DNA from: Myroides sp. JBRI-B21084
GTDB lineage: Bacteria; Bacteroidota; Bacteroidia; Flavobacteriales; Flavobacteriaceae
NCBI RefSeq assembly: GCF_030545015.1
Contig: NZ_CP120653.1
Location: forward strand, 1,922,001-1,986,000
Length of the DNA stretch: 64,000 nucleotides
Direction: 5' to 3'
Shown here: in pieces, positions 37,732 through 46,588 of the stretch
Position numbering within the stretch: position 1 is the stretch's first letter
Layout: every line of letters starts with the position of its first letter
The notes under the pieces: generated by a model
The model's database searches: none
Told to the model about the DNA's origin: nothing
The model's input: the letters and a program-made list of their open reading frames with translations, nothing else
Program-made: the position numbers and the translations under genes

Positions 37732-39168
37732 ATGTTTAAAAGCAAAATAGCCCTTTTTACTACCATTTTTATAACACTTGCAATAATTACCACCCTTTTA
37801 TACGAATTTGATATTATTGCTGTTTCAGAAAATTTTATGATTTTTGTTCGTTGGGCAGTAGCTATTGTTTTAATAATTAATGGTTTGTATAAAAAAAATC
37901 TTACAACGTGGATTATTACTTGTATGATTTTAGGCGTTTTTGTAGGAATTGATTTTCCTAACGTAGCCGTTGCCTTACAACCTTTAAGCAAAGGTTTTAT
38001 TAAATTGGTAAAAACCATAGTAGCGCCAATTATTTTTGCAACTTTGGTGTACGGAATTGCAGGTCATTCCGATTTAAAACAAGTAGGACGTATGGCATGG
38101 AAATCAATGTTGTACTTTTTTTGTGCTACATCGTGTGCCATTTTTATTGGTTTAGCAGTTATTAATATTACCCAAGCAGGTAGTGGTATTAACTTACAAA
38201 ATATGCCACAAGAAGAATTACCAGCACCTAAGAATGTAGATACTGCTTTAGAAAAATTACCCGAACATGTTCATGGTGTTTATAAATTTACTCATTTTAT
38301 TTACGATTTATTTCCAGAAAATGTAGTGAAATCAATGTTTGAAAACCAAGTGTTACAAGTAGTGGTTTTTTCGGTAATTTTTGGAATTGGTCTTGCAATG
38401 GTTGAAGAAAAAAAACGAAAACCTTTGGTAGATTTTACCGAAAGTTTGTCTGAAACCATGTTTAAATTCACAAATATTATCATGTATTTTGCCCCTATTG
38501 GTGTTGGTGCAGCAATGGCATACACCGTTGGGCATTTAGGAGTTGATATATTAAAAAATCTTTTTATGTTATTAGGATCGCTTTATTTGGCATTGATTCT
38601 TTTTATACTATTGGTTTTTGTTCCTATAATGTTATATTTAAAAATACCGGTTAAAAAGTTTTTAGCCGCAGTTAAAGAACCTGTTTCTATTGCATTTGCA
38701 ACAACTAGTTCCGACGCTGCTTTACCAAAGGCAATGAGTGCTATGGAAAAATTTGGTGTTCCACGTAAAATTGTATCGTTTGTAATACCTACAGGTTATA
38801 GTTTTAATTTAGATGGAACATCGTTATACCTTTCACTTGCATCTATCTTTGTAGCACAAGCAGCAGGTATGAATTTAGGTATTGGCCAGCAATTAGCCAT
38901 AGCTTTTACATTAATGATTACTTCAAAAGGGGTTGCTGCAGTGCCTCGTGCTTCGTTAATTGTGCTTATTGCTACTGCTGAACAATTTGGATTACCCGTT
39001 TTTATTATTGCAGCTATTTTAGGAATAGATGAGTTAATGGATATGGCACGTACATCGGTAAATGTTATTGGTAACTGTTTAGCAACCGTTGTTATTGCAA
39101 AATGGGAAGGTGAGTTTGACGAAGAAGCACCCTACCGATTAACCGATGAAGTTTTAGACGAAGTTTAA
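37732..39168 (+). CDS. Dicarboxylate/amino acid:cation symporter (DAACS family)
   Basis: A 478-residue integral membrane symporter of the GltP/DctA family, driven by sodium or protons. Landmark motifs are FATTSSDAALPKAM (the serine-rich re-entrant loop), GYSFNLDGTSLYLSLASIF and ITSKGVAAVPRASLIVL, with the terminal DELMDMARTSVNVIGNCLA. About eight membrane helices are seen, with an N-terminal extension of two extra hydrophobic segments. The substrate (C4-dicarboxylate or glutamate/aspartate) cannot be fixed from sequence. TATATTTG at 37699-37706 may be its -7 element. Confidence 0.93.
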   Translation: MFKSKIALFTTIFITLAIITTLLYEFDIIAVSENFMIFVRWAVAIVLIINGLYKKNLTTWIITCMILGVFVGIDFPNVAVALQPLSKGFIKLVKTIVAPIIFATLVYGIAGHSDLKQVGRMAWKSMLYFFCATSCAIFIGLAVINITQAGSGINLQNMPQEELPAPKNVDTALEKLPEHVHGVYKFTHFIYDLFPENVVKSMFENQVLQVVVFSVIFGIGLAMVEEKKRKPLVDFTESLSETMFKFTNIIMYFAPIGVGAAMAYTVGHLGVDILKNLFMLLGSLYLALILFILLVFVPIMLYLKIPVKKFLAAVKEPVSIAFATTSSDAALPKAMSAMEKFGVPRKIVSFVIPTGYSFNLDGTSLYLSLASIFVAQAAGMNLGIGQQLAIAFTLMITSKGVAAVPRASLIVLIATAEQFGLPVFIIAAILGIDELMDMARTSVNVIGNCLATVVIAKWEGEFDEEAPYRLTDEVLDEV

Positions 39169-39189
39169 AAACACATAAAAAACAATTTT

Positions 39190-39219
39190 AAAGCCAACTT
39201 TCATATGAAAGTTGGCTTT
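39190..39219 (+). terminator. Terminator of the symporter gene
   Basis: A perfect 15-bp palindromic stem (39190-39204 with 39205-39219) followed by a T run. Confidence 0.9.
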
Positions 39220-39390
39220 TTATTTACTAAACTTGTTTATTTAACAAATTTTAACAAAACAATCGTTTTAACATAAAAAAAGATTAAAATATGCGTAAAA
39301 ATCAGTTAAATTTATGCTTATTTTAGTATTTTAAAAGATCATTTAATATATTTAAAAAATTCCAAAAAATTTTTAAAACAGTAATCATTA

Positions 39391-40977
39391 ATGCACAATC
39401 AATTACCTTTTTTTATGGCAATGATTGCAAGTATTGTTTTGTTAACTATGCTTGCCAAAAGGCTAAAAATAGCCTACCCTATTTTATTAGTTGTAGGTGG
39501 TTTATTAGTAAGTATAATACCAGGAATGCCTTTTGTAATTATAGATCCCGATTTAATATTCTTTATATTTTTACCTCCCTTGTTGTTTGAAGCTGCTTGG
39601 GCTAGTTCATTAAAAGAAATGCGCAAATGGTGGCGTATTATAACAAGTTATGCCTTTTTGGTTGTTTTTTTTACGGCTTTATCGGTAGCGGTTGTTACCA
39701 ATTATTTTATACCAGGTTTTACGTTAGCAATAGGTTTTTTATTAGGTGGAATTGTTTCACCACCCGATGCAGTTAGTACATCGGCTATTATGAAATTTGT
39801 TAAAATACCAAAATCTACAGCTGCTATTCTAGAAGGTGAAAGTTTATTAAATGATGCATCGTCACTAATTATTTTCCGATTTGCTTTAATTGCTGTAGGT
39901 ACAGGGCAATTTATTTGGCAAGATGCTATTTCGGGTTTTTTATGGATGGTTTTAGCCGGATTAGGTATTGGTTTAATAGCCGCTTGGATTTTTATTCAAG
40001 CACACAAACGTTTACCAACCGACACCAGTTCTGATATTGCTTTTACGCTTATATCGCCCTATTTTATGTATTGGATTGCAGAACAAGCTCATGCATCGGG
40101 TGTTTTAGCGGTTGTAGCTGGTGGCTTGTTAATGTCGCAAAAAAGATTAACTTTTTTAAACAGCGCCAGCCGATTAAGAGGTTTAAACGTTTGGGAAATT
40201 TTTGTTTTTTTACTAAATGGAATCGTTTTTTTATTAATAGGTTTAGAACTACCCGAAGTTACTGCAGGCTTATATGCCGATGGAATTCCAATGAACGAAG
40301 CTATAGGTTACGGTGTTTTGGTAACTGCTGTTTTAATTCTAGCGCGAATTATTAGTTCTTATGGCGCTTTGGTGTTTACTTATATTTTTAGACGTCAAAA
40401 ATTACCGCACGCTTCATCGTTTAAACGCAGATTAGCAATGCCCCTACTTTTAGGGTGGACAGGCATGCGTGGTGTGGTTTCGTTAGCTGCTGCGCTTGCT
40501 ATACCTTTAAAATTAGATAACGGAGCTTTTTTTCCTCATAGAAATTTAATACTTTTTATCACGTTTGTGGCAATTTTGTTAACATTGGTAGTTCAAGGGT
40601 TAACGCTGCCTATTTTAATTAAAAAAACCAAATTATTTGATAGTTTTATTGATGAAGAACGCGAAGACGAAACCCGTAGACAAATGAAAATTGGCCTAAA
40701 ACAAGAGGTTCATAAATTTTTAAAACATAAGTATGATACCGAATGGCAAGGAAATGAATCTATGGCAAAATTTATTCAACATTGGGAAGAACGTATTAAA
40801 GTTACCGAAGCAGATACTTGGATGAACGAACGTACAAAAACTATCTTTTTAGAAATGATTGAAAAACAACGAAATTATCTAGTAGAACTTAACAAAGATC
40901 CTTTAATAAACGAAAGTATTATACGTGAACAATTGTATCAATTAGATTTAGAAGAAGAACGTTTACGTGTTGTTTAA
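39391..40977 (+). CDS. Na+/H+ antiporter, CPA1 (NhaP) family
   Basis: A 528-residue monovalent cation/proton antiporter. Twelve or so membrane helices cover about 1-410; characteristic blocks are FFIFLPPLLFEAAW, GGIVSPPDAVSTSAIM (the ion-binding Pro-Asp pair), EGESLLNDASSLIIFRFAL with the essential NDxSS-like site, and GWTGMRGVVSLAAALAIPL. A cytoplasmic tail (about 420-528) rich in charged residues follows, probably regulatory. It stands alone between two terminators. Confidence 0.94.
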   Translation: MHNQLPFFMAMIASIVLLTMLAKRLKIAYPILLVVGGLLVSIIPGMPFVIIDPDLIFFIFLPPLLFEAAWASSLKEMRKWWRIITSYAFLVVFFTALSVAVVTNYFIPGFTLAIGFLLGGIVSPPDAVSTSAIMKFVKIPKSTAAILEGESLLNDASSLIIFRFALIAVGTGQFIWQDAISGFLWMVLAGLGIGLIAAWIFIQAHKRLPTDTSSDIAFTLISPYFMYWIAEQAHASGVLAVVAGGLLMSQKRLTFLNSASRLRGLNVWEIFVFLLNGIVFLLIGLELPEVTAGLYADGIPMNEAIGYGVLVTAVLILARIISSYGALVFTYIFRRQKLPHASSFKRRLAMPLLLGWTGMRGVVSLAAALAIPLKLDNGAFFPHRNLILFITFVAILLTLVVQGLTLPILIKKTKLFDSFIDEEREDETRRQMKIGLKQEVHKFLKHKYDTEWQGNESMAKFIQHWEERIKVTEADTWMNERTKTIFLEMIEKQRNYLVELNKDPLINESIIREQLYQLDLEEERLRVV

Positions 40978-40980
40978 ACT

Positions 40981-41020
40981 AAAAAAACCTTTCAGTACAT
41001 TAAAACTGAAAGGTTTTTTT
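40981..41020. terminator. Bidirectional terminator between the antiporter gene and glnS
   Basis: Stem 40981-40996 with 41005-41020 (16 bp) between convergent genes, with A and T tracts on both sides. Confidence 0.9.
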
Positions 41021-41030
41021 TATTGAGAAT

Positions 41031-42716
41031 TTACTCTTTACTTTCTAATTTAGCCCACGTATCACGCAAGCCTACTGTTTTATTAAATACCAATTTATTT
41101 GCATTAGAATCTTTATCAACGGCAAAATAACCTAAACGTTGAAACTGAAATTTATCACCATTTACAGCTGTTTTTAAACTAGGTTCTACATAACCGGTAA
41201 TTACGTTTAACGAATTTGGGTTAATGTATTCTTTAAAGTCAACATCTTTATTGCCATCGGGGTTTTCGTGGGTAAATAAACGGTCGTAAATACGTACTTC
41301 GGCTTCAACAGCATGCGGAATAGACACCCAATGGATGGTTCCTTTTACCTTGCGTTTTGATGCTTCGGTACCACTACCCGATTTTGAATCGGCATCGTAA
41401 GTAACATGTATTTCAGTAATGTTTCCGTTCGCATCTTTAACAACACTTTCGCCTTTAATAATGTATGCATTTTTTAAACGTACTTCTCTTCCTAAAGTTA
41501 AACGGAAAAACTTTTTATCGGCATCTTCTTTAAAATCATCACGTTCAATAAAAAGTTCTTTACTAAACGGAACTTTTCTAAAGGTTAATTCTTCTGCCTC
41601 TGGGTTGTTTTCTGCATCTAACCATTCTTCCTGACCATCAGGATAATTTGTAATAACTAATTTTACAGGATCTAAAACAGCCATTACCCTATCTGTAATT
41701 TTGTTTAAATCTTCGCGTACACAAAATTCTAGTAACGAAACATCTATTAAATTAGTGCGTTTAGCAATACCAATGGTATCGGCAAAATTGCGAATAGCAG
41801 CTGGTGTGTACCCACGGCGGCGCATACCCGAAATGGTACTCATACGCGGATCGTCCCAACCAGTTACGTGTTTTTCGTTTACTAACTGCAATAATTTACG
41901 TTTTGATACTACAGTGTGCGAAAGATTTCTACGTGCAAATTCGCGCTGTTTTGGTCTAACTTTAGTATCGTCGTAAATTTGATCTAAAAACCAATCGTAC
42001 AATTCACGGTGTGGTAAAAATTCAAGCGTACAAAACGAGTGCGAAATTTGTTCAATATAATCGCTTTCGCCATGCGCCCAATCATACATAGGGTAAATGT
42101 TCCAATTGGTACCGGTACGGTGGTGCGATGCGTTAATGATACGATACATAATAGGATCACGCATTAACATATTTGGCGATGCCATATCAATTTTAGCTCG
42201 TAAAATATAAGCACCTTCTGTAAATTCACCGTTTTTCATACGATCAAACAAATCAAGGTTTTCTTCAACCGATCGATCGCGATTTGGAGAATTTACACCG
42301 GCTTGTGTAGGTGTACCTTTTTGTTTTGCAATTTCTTCGGCCGATAAATTATCAACATACGCTTTGCCTTTTTTAATTAATAATACGGCCCAATCGTATA
42401 ATTCTTGAAAGTAATCAGATGCGTACACTTCCTTATCCCATTTAAAGCCCAACCATTCTACATCGTACTTAATGGCATCAACAAATTCTTGTTCTTCTTT
42501 GGCGGGGTTGGTATCATCAAAACGCAAATTTACCGGTGCGTTATAATCAATTCCCAAACCAAAATTTAAACAAATTGATGAAGCGTGACCAATATGTAAA
42601 TAACCATTAGGTTCTGGCGGAAAACGAAAGCGTAATTTATCTTGTGGCAAACCATTTTTTAAATCATCTTCAATAATTTGCTCTATAAAATTCAGTGATT
42701 TTTCTTTTGTTGTCAT
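41031..42716 (-). CDS. glnS: Glutaminyl-tRNA synthetase
   Basis: A 561-residue class I synthetase that charges tRNA-Gln. HIGH motif: [25 protein letters not shown]-type motif: [11 protein letters not shown]; the catalytic region with [20 protein letters not shown] and the C-terminal beta-barrel anticodon-binding domains (from about 345) are typical of GlnS. Its presence beside a GltX gene in the same window means that Gln-tRNA is made directly. Normal family length. TAAATTTG on the minus strand (42743-42736) may be its -7 element. Confidence 0.97.
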   Translation of the reverse strand: MTTKEKSLNFIEQIIEDDLKNGLPQDKLRFRFPPEPNGYLHIGHASSICLNFGLGIDYNAPVNLRFDDTNPAKEEQEFVDAIKYDVEWLGFKWDKEVYASDYFQELYDWAVLLIKKGKAYVDNLSAEEIAKQKGTPTQAGVNSPNRDRSVEENLDLFDRMKNGEFTEGAYILRAKIDMASPNMLMRDPIMYRIINASHHRTGTNWNIYPMYDWAHGESDYIEQISHSFCTLEFLPHRELYDWFLDQIYDDTKVRPKQREFARRNLSHTVVSKRKLLQLVNEKHVTGWDDPRMSTISGMRRRGYTPAAIRNFADTIGIAKRTNLIDVSLLEFCVREDLNKITDRVMAVLDPVKLVITNYPDGQEEWLDAENNPEAEELTFRKVPFSKELFIERDDFKEDADKKFFRLTLGREVRLKNAYIIKGESVVKDANGNITEIHVTYDADSKSGSGTEASKRKVKGTIHWVSIPHAVEAEVRIYDRLFTHENPDGNKDVDFKEYINPNSLNVITGYVEPSLKTAVNGDKFQFQRLGYFAVDKDSNANKLVFNKTVGLRDTWAKLESKE

Positions 42717-42887
42717 ATTCTTGAATATAAGAATACAAATTTATCAAAAAATGTTTGATTTTTGGTTTGTAAAACTACATAGTAACATAGTTTTTAGATT
42801 ATAAATTTTTTTAATGAATCTATAATGGTGAAAAATATATTTAAAAGCGAAATAAATCTTTAATTTTACAATGTAAATTTATAAAAG

Positions 42888-43247
42888 ATGGGAATTATTC
42901 GTTTAACAAACATTCGTGTTTTTACAAATCATGGGTGTTTGGTTGAAGAAGCAAAAATAGGGTCGGATTACCGTGTTGATTTAGAGATTAAAGCCGATTT
43001 ACGAAAATCGGCAGATACCGATGAATTGGCAGATACAGTAGATTACGTACATTTAAATAAAATTGTGAAAGAAGAAATGGCCATACGTTCAAAATTATTA
43101 GAACACGTTGCCAAACGCATTATTGTGCGTGTTTTTGATGAATTACCTATGGTTTCACGAATTTTGTTAGAAGTTTCAAAAATAAATCCGCCAATAGGTG
43201 GTGATGTTCAGCAAGTTACCATAGTTATGGAAGAATACCGTGCATAA
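42888..43247 (+). CDS. folB: Dihydroneopterin aldolase
   Basis: A 119-residue enzyme of folate synthesis that cleaves 7,8-dihydroneopterin. The family pattern is clear: IRLTNIRVFTNHGCLVEE at the start, YRVDLEIKADL, DTVDYVHLNKIV and LLEHVAKRI, ending with VSKINPPIGGDVQQVTIVM. It is separate from other folate genes here and lies just upstream of tRNA-Cys on the same strand. Confidence 0.94.
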   Translation: MGIIRLTNIRVFTNHGCLVEEAKIGSDYRVDLEIKADLRKSADTDELADTVDYVHLNKIVKEEMAIRSKLLEHVAKRIIVRVFDELPMVSRILLEVSKINPPIGGDVQQVTIVMEEYRA

Positions 43248-43263
43248 TTTTTTACTTTAGGTT

Positions 43264-43292
43264 TTGATTTTTAAATTTTTGTAGTAGATTTG
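43264..43292 (+). promoter_or_regulatory. Predicted promoter of tRNA-Cys
   Basis: TTG (43264-43266), 18-bp spacer and TAGATTTG (43285-43292) fit the Bacteroidota consensus TTG-N17-23-TAnnTTTG and end 18 bp before the tRNA. Confidence 0.8.
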
Positions 43293-43310
43293 CAATCACA
43301 TTAACAGAAT

Positions 43311-43381
43311 GGCATCTTGGCCGAGCGGCTAGGCACCGGTCTGCAAAACCGACTACAGCGGTTCGAATCCGCTAGATGCCT
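43311..43381 (+). tRNA. tRNA-Cys (anticodon GCA)
   Basis: A full cloverleaf: acceptor stem GGCATCT with AGATGCC, D arm GCC-GGC, anticodon loop CTGCAAA with anticodon GCA, and T arm GCGG-TTCGAATC-CGC. The genomic sequence does not encode CCA. A short terminator hairpin follows. Confidence 0.97.
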
Positions 43382-43389
43382 CTACTTTA

Positions 43390-43411
43390 AAACCTTCAGC
43401 AATGAAGGTTT
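43390..43411 (+). terminator. Terminator after tRNA-Cys
   Basis: Stem AAACCTTCA with TGAAGGTTT (9 bp), 4-nt loop, then a T run. Confidence 0.85.
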
Positions 43412-43550
43412 TTTTATTTTCTCTTTTTTTACTTTTACTTAGTTTAAGCCTTACTAAAATTAAAATTTTAAAAACTTTATTTTTTGTAGTTTAAAAATAC
43501 CTATATTTGGTTTTAAGTAAATTTTAACAATTAACATAAAAATAGATCAT

Positions 43551-45023
43551 ATGGGTGTATTTTCTAAAAAATCTATTGAATCTTTAATTGCCGAAGCAAA
43601 TGAACAAGGCGAAGGAACGCTTAAAAAAACCTTAGGTTCTTGGGGTTTAGTAGCTTTGGGTGTTGGTGCCATAATTGGTGCTGGTTTGTTTTCGTTAACA
43701 GGTATTGCCGCTGCCGATAATGCAGGGCCAGCAGTGGCTATTTCGTTTATAATTGCTGCTTTAGGTTGCGCGTTTGCAGGTTTGTGTTATGCCGAGTTTG
43801 CTTCTATGTTGCCTGTGGCAGGTAGCGCCTACACGTATTCTTATGCTACTATGGGCGAGTTTATTGCTTGGATTATTGGCTGGGATTTGGTATTAGAATA
43901 TGCTTTAGCAAGTGCAACAGTAGCTGTAAGTTGGTCGCAGTATTTTAATGAATTACTCAAGATTTTTCATTTAGAATTACCTATAGAAATGCTAAAAGGG
44001 CCATTTGAAGGCGGCGTAATTAATGTACCTGCAATTATAATTGTTTGTTTGTTATCGCTTTTATTAATGCGTGGTACACAAGAATCGGCACGCGTGAATA
44101 ACATTTTGGTTATTTTAAAAGTTTCGGTAGTAATTATATTTATAGCCTTAGGGTGGCAATTTGTTGACCCTAGCAACCACGATCCTTTTATTCCTACAAA
44201 TGTGGGTGAAGAAATGGTTAAAAGTGGTGAATTATCTTTTTCGGCATTTTTATCAAGTGAATATTTTGGGCAATACGGGTGGAGTGGTATTATGCGTGCA
44301 GCCGGAGTAGTGTTTTTTGCTTTTATTGGGTTTGATGCTGTGAGTACCGCTGCCCAAGAAGCTAAAAATCCCAAAAAAGGAATGCCTTTTGGTATTATTG
44401 GCTCTTTAGTAATTTGTACTGCATTATACGTTTTATTTGCTTATGTTTTAACCGGTTTAGAAAACTACTTACTATTTAAAAACGACGCAAAACCCGTAGC
44501 AACAGCATTTGCCAAAACCGGATATCACTTTTTAAACACCGCATTAATTGTAACCATTATTGCAGGGTACACATCGGTAATTTTAGTAATGTTATTGGGG
44601 CAAAGCCGTGTGTTTTATTCTATGAGTAAAGATGGTTTATTGCCAAAAATGTTTTCAGAACTATCAAAACGCCAAACTCCTTGGAAAACCAATTTAATTT
44701 TTATGGTATTTGTAAGCATTTTTGCAGGTTTTGTACCAGTGTCTGATTTAGGCCACATGGTAAGTATAGGTACTTTGTTTGCATTTACATTGGTTTGTAT
44801 AGGCATTTTGGTATTGCGTAAAACACAACCCAATATTGAACGCCCTTTTAAAACACCATTTGTGCCCGTAGTGCCTATTTTAGGAATTATTGTTTGTTTG
44901 GTAATGATGGCATCGTTGCCTATTGAAAGCTGGGAACGTTTAGCTATTTGGTTAGGTATAGGTTTAATAATTTATTTTGCTTACAGCAAAAAACACAGTA
45001 AACTGAATAGAAACAAAGCATAA
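43551..45023 (+). CDS. APC-superfamily amino acid permease
   Basis: A 490-residue amino acid permease with about 12 membrane helices. Helix 1 carries the unwound glycine motif VALGVGAIIGAGLFSLTG; helix 3 region AGSAYTYSYATMGEFIAWIIGWDLVLEYALAS is typical of the cationic amino acid transporter (CAT/YfnA) branch, as is VFFAFIGFDAVSTAAQEAKNPKKGMPFGI. So a cationic or broad amino acid substrate is likely but not proven. TATATTTG at 43502-43509 with TTG 15 bp upstream is a weak promoter candidate. It is monocistronic with a terminator. Confidence 0.93.
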   Translation: MGVFSKKSIESLIAEANEQGEGTLKKTLGSWGLVALGVGAIIGAGLFSLTGIAAADNAGPAVAISFIIAALGCAFAGLCYAEFASMLPVAGSAYTYSYATMGEFIAWIIGWDLVLEYALASATVAVSWSQYFNELLKIFHLELPIEMLKGPFEGGVINVPAIIIVCLLSLLLMRGTQESARVNNILVILKVSVVIIFIALGWQFVDPSNHDPFIPTNVGEEMVKSGELSFSAFLSSEYFGQYGWSGIMRAAGVVFFAFIGFDAVSTAAQEAKNPKKGMPFGIIGSLVICTALYVLFAYVLTGLENYLLFKNDAKPVATAFAKTGYHFLNTALIVTIIAGYTSVILVMLLGQSRVFYSMSKDGLLPKMFSELSKRQTPWKTNLIFMVFVSIFAGFVPVSDLGHMVSIGTLFAFTLVCIGILVLRKTQPNIERPFKTPFVPVVPILGIIVCLVMMASLPIESWERLAIWLGIGLIIYFAYSKKHSKLNRNKA

Positions 45024-45045
45024 CATTGTGCTATAAAATTTTAAT

Positions 45046-45079
45046 ACGCCTGTTTTCCTTGTTGAAAGCAGGCGTTTTT
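45046..45079 (+). terminator. Terminator of the permease gene
   Basis: Stem 45046-45057 with 45064-45075 (12 bp, one G-T pair), then a T run. Confidence 0.85.
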
Positions 45080-45080
45080 A

Positions 45081-45155
45081 TTAACTGTAAATTACACCAA
45101 TTATTATTAAAAAGATGCCTAAAACGGCTAATATGTATGGTAGGATTTTTTTCAT
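45081..45155 (-). CDS. 24-residue membrane peptide
   Basis: A tiny leftward ORF beginning MKKILPYILAVLGIF: a single hydrophobic helix with two N-terminal lysines and a polar end. A polypurine-rich stretch precedes the ATG (45155). It is too short for homology and could be a small membrane regulator or a chance ORF. The stop codon abuts the permease terminator. Confidence 0.4.
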   Translation of the reverse strand: MKKILPYILAVLGIFLIIIGVIYS

Positions 45156-45315
45156 TTTTTTTATAATTTGTAATAATATATATACGTTGTTTATACAAAA
45201 ATCACGTGTGTTTTTTTAAGATTGCACACATGGTTTTACCTAAAACCTAATGTGTTTTAATACAAAAACATGCCTGTTTATTAAACATTAAAACTTCCCC
45301 GTGTTATTAAATCAT

Positions 45316-45527
45316 CCCCTTTGCTGGCGCGAGCATCTTGCTCGTGCTTATTCATAAATTTTCATTCATGCTTTTTAATTTTTATCAATTTCAAGAAAAG
45401 TATGATCTTTATTACCATAATTTCTTGCACTACTATATTTCAATCGACAGGGTTTGTTACGAATCCAGATGTAACAGGATTGTTATGAATGTAATTTAAT
45501 TTTTGTACAAAAACTTTTAAAGACCAA
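45316..45527. repeat. RAYT-derived repeat unit, copy A
   Basis: A 212-bp unit repeated nearly identically at 45825-46037 (same orientation). Its left end carries the REP-type hairpin CGAGCA-TCT-TGCTCG (45330-45344); the rest is the decayed tail of a REP-associated transposase. Confidence 0.85.
45375..45527 (-). pseudogene. 3' remnant of a REP-associated tyrosine transposase (RAYT), copy A
   Basis: Read leftward, the fragment encodes FVQKLNYIHNNPVTSGFVTN then, after a one-base loss, KYSSARNYGNKDHTFLEID and a stop. The KLNYIHNNP and DW-KYSSARNY blocks are the hallmark C-terminal end of Y1/RAYT transposases. The N-terminal two thirds, including the HUH site, are missing. Confidence 0.8.
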
Positions 45528-45657
45528 GAAAAACCCCACGATAACTATGGTTTGTACAAATAGTAGTAATCGTCTGAGATATTATTAAGGGATAATACAA
45601 TTTTATGTTTTAGTTTTTATCATACAGTCTAATCAAGCAGAAATTGAAGAAATTAGA

Positions 45658-45813
45658 TTAATACTTTTTAAGTATATTTCGAGACTGAAAAAATGCTAAA
45701 ATAGCAGACACAATAAACACTTGCCAAACATCAAAATAATAATATATTATATATGCAAACATAAAGTAGATTACCAATGTAATTAAAATTACTAATAATT
45801 TATTTTTATCCAT
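45658..45813 (-). CDS. Small membrane protein, 51 residues
   Basis: Two hydrophobic segments (about 6-25 and 29-44) rich in Ile, Phe and Tyr, ending QSRNILKKY. An upstream extension to 45879 would be coded by the RAYT/REP repeat, so I use the ATG at 45813. No family recognised. It lies between the two repeat units in an island of small membrane and lipoprotein genes. Confidence 0.55.
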   Translation of the reverse strand: MDKNKLLVILITLVIYFMFAYIIYYYFDVWQVFIVSAILAFFQSRNILKKY

Positions 45814-45824
45814 AAAAAATACTA

Positions 45825-46037
45825 CCCCTTTGCTGTCGCGAGCATCTTGCTCGTGCTTATTCATAAAATTTTCATTCATGCTTTTTAATTTTTATCAATT
45901 TCAAGGAAAGTATGATCTTTATTACCATAATTTCTTGCACTACTATATTTCAATCGACAGGGTTTGTTACGAATCCAGATGTAACAGGATTGTTATAAAT
46001 GTAATTTAATTTTTGTACAAAAACTTTTAAAGACCAA
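45825..46037. repeat. RAYT-derived repeat unit, copy B
   Basis: A 213-bp near-copy of 45316-45527, including the left-end REP hairpin (GAGCA-TCT-TGCTC near 45840-45852). An inverted REP copy lies just to its right at 46055-46079, giving a REP-remnant-REP arrangement. Confidence 0.85.
45885..46037 (-). pseudogene. 3' remnant of a RAYT transposase, copy B
   Basis: Same content as copy A, with the same missing base between the VTNPVD and KYSSARNY parts. The shared defect shows that the second copy was made after inactivation. Confidence 0.8.
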
Positions 46038-46054
46038 AGTTCAATAGGTTTATT

Positions 46055-46079
46055 GCACGAGCAAGATGCTCGAGCCAGC
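46055..46079. repeat. REP hairpin, inverted copy
   Basis: CGAGCA-AGA-TGCTCG stem-loop with GCAC and AGCCAGC flanks, the reverse complement of the REP ends at 45321-45348 and 45831-45857. Confidence 0.8.
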
Positions 46080-46121
46080 GTGGGGAAATATCTTTCTGAA
46101 AACTCTAACAGTTTAGTGTCT

Positions 46122-46379
46122 TTATAAAAATATTTTAACAGCTATAAGCACAATTAATGCTGCAATTACTAATAGTATTCTTTGCTTAAATTTATTAGTA
46201 TTATTTAATTTGTCAAATTGTATAAGTTTTTTTGATTCAAAAAAAGCTAAAGTAATAATTAAGCTAAAACAAATAATATCATACCATATGTTTTCATTAA
46301 ATCCTTTTATTTTAAACAACTTTGGTAAGAAATATATTAATATAACTATTATGGAATATATTTGAATTTTATTTTTCAT
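46122..46379 (-). CDS. Small membrane protein, 85 residues
   Basis: Three hydrophobic segments (about 6-19, 31-46 and 68-83) separated by a charged loop (ESKKLIQFDKLNNTNKFKQR). No family recognised. It is just right of the REP hairpin and left of a broken small gene, in the same leftward orientation as most of the island. Confidence 0.6.
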   Translation of the reverse strand: MKNKIQIYSIIVILIYFLPKLFKIKGFNENIWYDIICFSLIITLAFFESKKLIQFDKLNNTNKFKQRILLVIAALIVLIAVKIFL

Positions 46380-46383
46380 TCTT

Positions 46384-46528
46384 TTAGTAACCTTTTAAGC
46401 AATCATTATAATCTTCTTGGGCTTCTTTTATACATTTTGTATGTGTAGCCGCAACAGCTACAGTACCCAATGCACATGTCCATGGTCCTGAGTTTTTCTT
46501 GGTCTTTTATAGTGTAGTCTTCTTTCAT
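46384..46528 (-). pseudogene. Frameshifted small Cys-containing peptide gene
   Basis: An ATG at 46528 opens MKEDYTIKDQEKL, while the next reading frame carries a more protein-like end with SGPWTCALGTVAVAATHTK and CIKEAQEDYNDCLKGY before a stop at 46384. The two parts are in different frames, so a small peptide gene may have been broken by an indel. It could also be noncoding. The hairpin repeat at 46550 lies just upstream. Confidence 0.3.
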
Positions 46529-46549
46529 TTTTTAATGTTTCTTATTGTT

Positions 46550-46579
46550 GCTCAAAGTCGGGAGACTTTGCGCAGCGGG
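46550..46579. repeat. Dispersed hairpin repeat, copy 1
   Basis: A 30-bp sequence with an inner stem CAAAGTC-GGGA-GACTTTG, repeated identically at 47481 and 48590 in the same orientation. In each case a broken leftward gene lies directly to its left. Confidence 0.9.
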
Positions 46580-46588
46580 TTAGTGTAT

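Noticed and set aside
43484..43509. Promoter TTG-N15-TATATTTG before the APC permease
   Set aside because: The spacer is shorter than the usual 17-23 bp, so I mention it only as weak.
45814..45879. Longer start of the 51-residue membrane protein
   Set aside because: The extra 22 codons are the RAYT/REP repeat read in a chance open frame.
46492..46513. Third copy of the RAYT repeat, because AAAGACCAAGAAAAAC recurs here on the minus strand
   Set aside because: Only about 16 bp match and the A-rich sequence could recur by chance; the rest of the unit is absent.
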